64,000 nt of DNA from JAWLDA01 sp041686855 (lineage in GTDB: Bacteria > Bacillota > Limnochordia > DTU080 > RSA5): the NCBI GenBank assembly GCA_041686855.1, contig JAWLDA010000006.1, positions 1 through 64,000 on the forward strand, given 5' to 3'. A program made the translations under genes and the position numbers. The notes below the pieces were generated by a model, which saw only the letters and a list, made by a program, of their open reading frames with translations, did not search any database and was not told where the DNA came from. This document shows positions 59,456 through 64,000 of the stretch, one piece after another (within the stretch, counting starts at the first letter, position 1; every line of letters begins with the position of its first letter).

Positions 59456-60789
59456 CCGAATCCGGGCCCAGAGATACTGGCGAGATCGAGCCGGCCGTCT
59501 CGGCGGCGATACAAACCGGGATGCACGAGGCTTTCGGGCCGCGAGGCCTCGGGGTAAAACTGCATAGCATTGGTCTCGACGCCCATGATGGTGCCTGCGT
59601 GCGCGGCGAGGAGGACGTGGGGGATTTGCGCCAGCATTGGATTGGTCAGGTCCTGCACCATCAGCGTCATCCCTTTGGCCTTCGCGTAGCAGAGACTGAG
59701 AAGGGCGCCAGTCTGTGTCTTGCAAGTCTTTAGGGCGACGCCGGTCCATCCGAGCTCGCGGCCTCGCCGCACCAACTTCCAATCGTGCGCACTCTCGTCC
59801 ATAAAGAGCGGCTTGCGGGCCGAGACGGCGTGAACGTCGATCGGATGCTCTTCGAGCTCGTAGGGGAACGGCTGCTCGACGTAGAGGATCATGCCGTAGA
59901 TACGAGGTTGTTCGTCGACGAGACGATCAAGGATCTCCACCACGTAAGTAGGATCCATGACCGTGCAGTTAAAGTCACACGTCAACCACGGCACACCCGT
60001 CTCAATGGCAGTCTTGCCGACACGAACGATGCGCTCGTAATCCCAGGCGGCGTCGGTGCCCGTCAATTTGATCTTGAGGCATTTGAGTCCGTCTGTCTCA
60101 ATCCAATCCTTAAGGAGCACGGGATACCCGTCGTTTAATGGCTCTGCCACTTCATCGGGATCGATCGCATCTCGACCGCCGACCAAGTGCCACGCGACTA
60201 ACCTCTCGGGAACCGGGCGCGCAAAGAAGTCTGCCGGATACAGTCCTACGAAACTCCGGTCGTCAGCCTCTGGCTCCGTAAAGTAATGGGAGAGATCGTT
60301 GTTCATAAACTCGGACGTGTACGTCTCGTACACGGGGCGATCGTTGAGGTTGCCGTAGGCGTCGTGAACAGCAATATCAAAGGGCGAGCAGCAAATGAGA
60401 GCGGCCAGCCACGGCATGGGAGCGTCGTGGTCGGCGTTATGGGCTCGCCAAAGCTCCGGCAATCTCTCTTCAAGGAAGGCGTGGCCGATCTCCATGGCGT
60501 GGCCGCTCACATCAAAGGAGGACCAAGCTGTAGTGAGCGCTTGGCAAAACGCCACCATGTCCTCGTAGCGAACCTCATACGACAGGGAGGCGGGCCAGGC
60601 CCACTGCACGCTGAGCGGAGTCTCCCCCCAACCTGTGGCTTTCCGTCCCTGAGCGTCCTCTACCTTGACGTGGACTCGGGCGCAGGTGACGTGGGTAAGG
60701 GTCTCGCTTCCAAACTTGAGCGGGACGCGGGTCTTCACCGGCAGTAGGTACAGCTTCGCTTCAATTACGTGCATGTCGTGTGCGTTCAC
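59407..60789 (-). CDS. Enolase-superfamily protein (mandelate racemase/muconate lactonizing type)
   Basis: A 460-aa enolase-superfamily enzyme. N-terminal capping domain: LYLLPVKTRVPLKFGSETL near 14. The barrel has the K-x-K motif GLKCLKIKLTG near 236, metal ligands in WLTCDFNCTVMD near 268 (Asp), LYVEQPFPYE near 305 (Glu) and LFMDESAHDWKL near 332 (Asp), and the second base LKTCKTQTGALL near 355 (Lys). It would dehydrate, epimerise or lactonise an acid sugar or amino-acid derivative; substrate not known. The start GTG at 60789 lies behind GGGAGGAG. Near an M20 hydrolase, so a dipeptide or N-acyl amino acid substrate is possible. Confidence 0.85.
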   Translation of the reverse strand: MNAHDMHVIEAKLYLLPVKTRVPLKFGSETLTHVTCARVHVKVEDAQGRKATGWGETPLSVQWAWPASLSYEVRYEDMVAFCQALTTAWSSFDVSGHAMEIGHAFLEERLPELWRAHNADHDAPMPWLAALICCSPFDIAVHDAYGNLNDRPVYETYTSEFMNNDLSHYFTEPEADDRSFVGLYPADFFARPVPERLVAWHLVGGRDAIDPDEVAEPLNDGYPVLLKDWIETDGLKCLKIKLTGTDAAWDYERIVRVGKTAIETGVPWLTCDFNCTVMDPTYVVEILDRLVDEQPRIYGMILYVEQPFPYELEEHPIDVHAVSARKPLFMDESAHDWKLVRRGRELGWTGVALKTCKTQTGALLSLCYAKAKGMTLMVQDLTNPMLAQIPHVLLAAHAGTIMGVETNAMQFYPEASRPESLVHPGLYRRRDGRLDLASISGPGFGYRVDEIKRELPEPVA

Positions 60790-60878
60790 GTTGTGGCTCC
60801 TCCCAGTTCTGTTACACCCATCATATCGCACATCCCCTCGATTTCAACCGCATAGAATGGTCGTCGAGGTGTTGCCCA

Positions 60879-61550
60879 GTGAGAATTCGGCCGCGTCTGG
60901 ACAGGAAGACGACGCTTATGGCGGGGGGGGTGATCGTCGTCGCGCTGGCGGCGCTCCTCACCGTAGTCGGCGCTGAACGAGGCGCACTGTACGGCTACAC
61001 CATTGTGATCGACCCCGGTCACGGTGACCATGACCGGGGCGTCTGTCACTTCCCAAAGGATCTCATCGAGAAAGAGATCAACTTGGATATGGCCCACCGG
61101 CTCCAGAGGATGTTGCGGGCCCAAGGGGCTCTGGTCGCGCTCACTCGGACTGACGACACCTTTCTCAGCCTCGACGAGCGGGCGGAGATCGCAAACGACT
61201 TAAAGGCCGATTTCCTGATCAGTATCCACACCAATCGCATTCCCAAGCACCCTGAGTGTTTCGGCGCTCAGACGTTTTACCACCCAAGCTCGGACGAATC
61301 GAAGATGCTGGCCATCACCGTGCAGGAGGCGCTGCGCGAGGTTGACCCGGAGAATTACCGTCAAGCGCTCCCGGGTGACTACCGCGTGCTCAGGCGCAGT
61401 GCGATGCCGAGTATCCTCGTCGAGGTCGGCTTCCTCACCAATGCGCGTGACCGCAGTCTCATCGCGACCTCCAAGTATCGCGACGACATCGCACTGGGTG
61501 TGGTAGCAGGCCTCGTACGCTACTTGGAAGCAGATCGAGCGGAACCCTGA
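60879..61550 (+). CDS. N-acetylmuramoyl-L-alanine amidase (CwlD/AmiC type)
   Basis: A 223-aa cell-wall amidase with an N-terminal membrane anchor (GVIVVALAALLTVVGAERG near 18). Catalytic zinc motifs: IVIDPGHGDHDRG near 43 (His), EKEINLDMAHRL near 64 (Glu), FLISIHTNRIP near 115 (His), and SILVEVGFLTNARDRSL near 180 (Glu). It cleaves the bond between muramic acid and L-alanine in peptidoglycan outside the cytoplasmic membrane. GTG at 60879 has GAGGTG seven bases before it; frames starting upstream are not supported. Between two minus-strand genes, so it is monocistronic. Confidence 0.9.
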   Translation: MRIRPRLDRKTTLMAGGVIVVALAALLTVVGAERGALYGYTIVIDPGHGDHDRGVCHFPKDLIEKEINLDMAHRLQRMLRAQGALVALTRTDDTFLSLDERAEIANDLKADFLISIHTNRIPKHPECFGAQTFYHPSSDESKMLAITVQEALREVDPENYRQALPGDYRVLRRSAMPSILVEVGFLTNARDRSLIATSKYRDDIALGVVAGLVRYLEADRAEP

Positions 61551-61569
61551 CGGCGTCCGGGTTTGAGGC

Positions 61570-61588
61570 GATTGCTCAAGGAGCAATC
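61570..61588. terminator. Terminator between the amidase and the DUF389 gene
   Basis: GATTGCTC (61570-61577) pairs with GAGCAATC (61581-61588) around AAG. The DUF389 stop (TGA on the minus strand, 61576-61578) falls in the loop and adjoining stem. Confidence 0.55.
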
Positions 61589-62826
61589 TCTCGCCAAACC
61601 TCGACTCGCGTCGCGGTAATGGCGAGGCGGATCGGACGGTCGATCAGGGTGCGCACGGCGCGCCGAAAGTCTTCGATGCGTTCGGTGCTCGGGCGCTCGG
61701 GCACCTGCACTTGGAGGTGGACGAGAGGGGGATCTGCGCGAGCGTCGACGACGACTCCGCTCACGCCCCATCCGTACTCAGCGACCACGTCGTGCACCAA
61801 TCGGTCGACTTGCGCCCGCAGGCGCAGCTCTCCCACAGTAGTGAGCGTCACCCGCGTCATCGGTACGGCCGTGAGGAGTAGGACCGTTGCGATGATGAGT
61901 GTGACGGCTCGCACGCTCCCTTTCGCGGCCAGCACCTGTCTCCAGTTGTCGGGGTGAAGTCGCTTGTAGCGGAACGCAAGGCTGGCTGCAATGATGACGC
62001 CCATGAGGTTGGCGAGGAGAAGGAGTGTGGCGCCCGTGATCGTCGAAGGATTGGCGGAGGCGATGCCGACTCCGACGACGTTGGCGGGGACGAGGAGCGC
62101 GACGGCGACCATCACACCTACAAGCGTCGAACTGGCACCGCCGGTGAGCGACAGCGCTCCCGCAAAACCAGAGCCCAGCGCGAGGACGAGGTGAAAAATG
62201 TTGGGTGTCGTCCTCGCTTGGATCTGCGCCGACATCTCCGGGTCGTAACCGGGTAGAGCTGCGGCGACCGCATAGCCCACACCGATTGCGAGGAGGAGGC
62301 CCATTCCTTCGGCGACGGCTCCCTCTTTTAGCAGCTTGATGTCGGAAAGGACGACGCCGAGGCTGAGTGAGAGCGCCGGTCCGAGGAGCGGCGAGATCAC
62401 CATGGCGCCGATCACTACAGTGGCGTCATCCGCCAGAAGGCCTAGCGTGGCGATGATGCTGGAGAGTATGACAAAGAGGATAAAGTTGCGGTCGAGCCTT
62501 GCGAGCGCTGACACGTCCTCGACCAGCTCTTCGCGGGCGGTGCGCTGGGAGTCCCCTTGGGAAGGCTCTTGCAGGCGAGGCACACTGGCTTCGACAGGTA
62601 GGACCGCCACGAAGTAGGTCTCCTCTTCGGGCGGTCCCAGTCGACGGGTGAGCTCGCTTAAAATATGTCCCGTTTGGCCGCTTGGCACCGTCATGAGGCA
62701 GAGGCACTGATCGGTGTGAGCGTCTATACTGATGCGGGCCCGGTCCACGTTGAACTTATCGCAGACAGCCTGGAGCTCCCCGTGTCGAGAGCGCTCGGCC
62801 TGCACCTGGATCTGTCTAAGACTCAT
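61576..62826 (-). CDS. DUF389 (TIGR00341-type) membrane protein
   Basis: A 416-aa protein with an N-terminal soluble part (residues 1-105) and about six membrane helices in the DUF389 core: DRNFILFVILSSIIATLGLLADDATVVIGAMVISPLLGPALSLSLG around 112-157 (given as separate pieces by position), GGASSTLVGVMVAVALLVPANVVGVG near 230, and the C-terminal tail LTTVGELRLRAQVDRLV near 330. Family function unknown; it may be a transporter or signalling membrane protein. ATG start with weak ribosome site. 39 bases after the metH stop on the same strand. Confidence 0.88.
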   Translation of the reverse strand: MSLRQIQVQAERSRHGELQAVCDKFNVDRARISIDAHTDQCLCLMTVPSGQTGHILSELTRRLGPPEEETYFVAVLPVEASVPRLQEPSQGDSQRTAREELVEDVSALARLDRNFILFVILSSIIATLGLLADDATVVIGAMVISPLLGPALSLSLGVVLSDIKLLKEGAVAEGMGLLLAIGVGYAVAAALPGYDPEMSAQIQARTTPNIFHLVLALGSGFAGALSLTGGASSTLVGVMVAVALLVPANVVGVGIASANPSTITGATLLLLANLMGVIIAASLAFRYKRLHPDNWRQVLAAKGSVRAVTLIIATVLLLTAVPMTRVTLTTVGELRLRAQVDRLVHDVVAEYGWGVSGVVVDARADPPLVHLQVQVPERPSTERIEDFRRAVRTLIDRPIRLAITATRVEVWREIAP

Positions 62827-62865
62827 CGCTCGTGCACCACGTCTGTTACCACGCCCCAGTTTGAC

Positions 62866-64000
62866 TTAGGCGCCGTCGCGGACCTGCTTGGCTGCGTCAA
62901 AGTACGTACAGGCCGGATGATGAAAGACCAGTGCGCTCACAGAAGCTTCGGGCTCCATCATGTACTCCTCGGTCAGCTCGACCCCGATCGTTTCGGGACG
63001 CAGCAGCTCAAAGAGGGGCTGCTGCAGGGCAAGGTCCGGACAGGCTGGATATCCAAAGGAGTAACGTCTGCCACGGTAACGGGTCTGGAAGCGGTCCTTC
63101 ATGGTGGTCTCAGGAGCATCCGGGAAGCCCCACCAGCCGCGGATCCGTGTGTGTAACCACTCTGCGCACCCTTCGGCAGTCTCGAGCGCCAAGGCTTGAA
63201 TCGCGTGGCTCTTGAGGTATTCACCCGCATCCTTGTACCGCTCGTAGAGCTCCCGGATACCTCGCCCTGCGGTTACGACAAAGAGGCAGACGTTGTCGCG
63301 CGCGCCCTCTCCCTTGGGGTTGGTATAGTCGGCAAGACAGAGTCCGCCTTTACCCGGCTGGCGTGGGAACTCAAAGCTCTGCAGCACCTTTTCAGTGCCC
63401 GGTTCGAGCAGACTGAGTCGATTGCCTTCGCTCCACGCTTCGTAAAATTGCCACACCGCATGAATCTCCATCGCGCCCGCGCGACACTCGGCCTTTAACT
63501 CGTCGATGACCTCTTTGAGCATCAACGCCTTTGGATCTCCCTCTTTTAAAAGGGTCTCCGCCCGGCCCCCTCTCAATCCCAAATGACGCGAGTAAAGCAT
63601 CGAGGGATTGATGTACGACCACACTTCGTCGTGCTTGATATGGCGTAGAACGTGTCGCTTGGTGTCGGGTGGCTCCGGGACCTCTGCGCTGATTGGAATG
63701 GCTGGGGAGCGTTGGGTCTCTACGGGCACCGCCACCTTGCGTTTGTCGTCGCCTTCCCCAAGCTTAAGGGTCTCTTCGTCCAATCGGGCAACCAATTCGG
63801 CGCGCCGGTCAGCGTTCATGATCTGGTTGGCCAAATCCAATCCTTTCATAGCGTCTAATGCGTAGGCGACCAAACCTCCGTAGGCCGGCGCGATCTTGCG
63901 CCGGGTAAAGCCGTTGCTGAGGGCCGCCCCTCCAACCATGAGGGGGAGCTCGACACCAGCCGCGTGCAACTCTTCGGCCGTCACCACCATTTGTTGCGCC
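62866..64000 (-). CDS. metH: Methionine synthase, cobalamin-dependent, C-terminal part
   Basis: The last 378 residues of MetH; the gene continues off the right edge. Right of the first visible ATG the frame still codes (AQQMVVTAEEL), the end of the cobalamin-binding domain. Next comes the activation (AdoMet) domain: ELPLMVGGAALSNGFTR, WSYINPSMLYSRHLGLRGG, KGGLCLADY, and the AdoMet-binding motif RYRGRRYSFGYPACPDL near the end, with a C-terminal ASVSALVFHHPACTYF. It remethylates homocysteine with methylcobalamin. It lies upstream of the DUF389 gene with no clear functional link. Confidence 0.95.
   Translation of the reverse strand, partial: AQQMVVTAEELHAAGVELPLMVGGAALSNGFTRRKIAPAYGGLVAYALDAMKGLDLANQIMNADRRAELVARLDEETLKLGEGDDKRKVAVPVETQRSPAIPISAEVPEPPDTKRHVLRHIKHDEVWSYINPSMLYSRHLGLRGGRAETLLKEGDPKALMLKEVIDELKAECRAGAMEIHAVWQFYEAWSEGNRLSLLEPGTEKVLQSFEFPRQPGKGGLCLADYTNPKGEGARDNVCLFVVTAGRGIRELYERYKDAGEYLKSHAIQALALETAEGCAEWLHTRIRGWWGFPDAPETTMKDRFQTRYRGRRYSFGYPACPDLALQQPLFELLRPETIGVELTEEYMMEPEASVSALVFHHPACTYFDAAKQVRDGA

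Noticed and set aside
1..64000. tRNA or rRNA genes
   Set aside because: No cloverleaf or conserved TTC-loop motif with matching stems, and no rRNA-like sequence, was recognised when reading the intergenic regions; a tRNAscan-SE run would settle this.

Overview
The window is a 64 kb, moderately GC-rich stretch of a bacterial chromosome dominated by carbohydrate and small-molecule catabolism. Every extracellular solute-binding protein (SBP) here has a signal peptide that ends in an A-x-A type site and has no lipobox cysteine. This points to a diderm with a true periplasm rather than a classical Gram-positive (inference; the phylum cannot be named from the sequence). The chromosome-type content (metH C-terminus, a CwlD-type amidase, glpD, katE, msrB, adenine deaminase) fits a free-living aerobic or microaerobic heterotroph. 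GTG and TTG starts are common. The only mobile element seen is the end of an IS3-type element at the left edge.

Layout. 1-490: IS3-family terminus with a frameshifted orfA, then a 14-bp tandem repeat. 0.5-3.8 kb: a MATE-like exporter divergent from an SRPBCC / ArsR / streptomycin-kinase-like operon, with a pair of AACC-N4-GGTT palindromes between them. 4.0-20.5 kb: a long + strand sugar-catabolism block with a sugar isomerase, three SBPs, six Gfo/Idh/MocA proteins (two of them GH109-like), VOC, SDR, cyclase-like, ROK regulator, epimerase and RidA. 20.6-22.1 kb: a SIMPL-domain periplasmic protein and two small minus-strand genes, one of them a bacteriocin-like Gly-rich exported peptide. 22.4-25.4 kb: RpiR regulator, amidohydrolase and SBP. 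25.6-28.2 kb: aldo/keto reductase convergent with glpD. 28.5-34.8 kb: Gfo/Idh plus SBP, a LacI regulator, a PfkB sugar kinase and another SBP, with a shared LacI-type motif upstream of both SBPs. 35-38.5 kb: operon of RpiR, PHP phosphatase, GDPD and Zn-dehydrogenase, convergent with an N-acylglucosamine-2-epimerase-like gene. 40-43 kb: glutaminase, a large non-coding interval with another 14-bp tandem repeat, then a double winged-helix plus PD-(D/E)XK-like nuclease. 43-47 kb: GDSL hydrolase, lactonase, MsrB, FAD oxidoreductase. 47-52 kb: SDR, adenine deaminase and NCS2 purine permease, then a hydroxypyruvate-isomerase-like protein. 52-64 kb: HPII-type catalase, MFS and AbrB transporters, a MOSC plus nucleotidyltransferase fusion, M20 hydrolase, enolase-superfamily enzyme, amidase, DUF389 protein and the C-terminal part of MetH.

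The main functional theme is uptake and oxidative or epimerising processing of sugars, polyols and amino sugars under many local regulators (2 RpiR, 1 ROK, 1 LacI). Six family-1 type SBPs occur without a single ABC permease or ATPase gene in the window, so the SBPs presumably feed transporters encoded elsewhere. The most unusual genes are the MOSC-nucleotidyltransferase fusion, the wHTH-wHTH-nuclease, the tandem GH109-like pair and the bacteriocin-like small protein.
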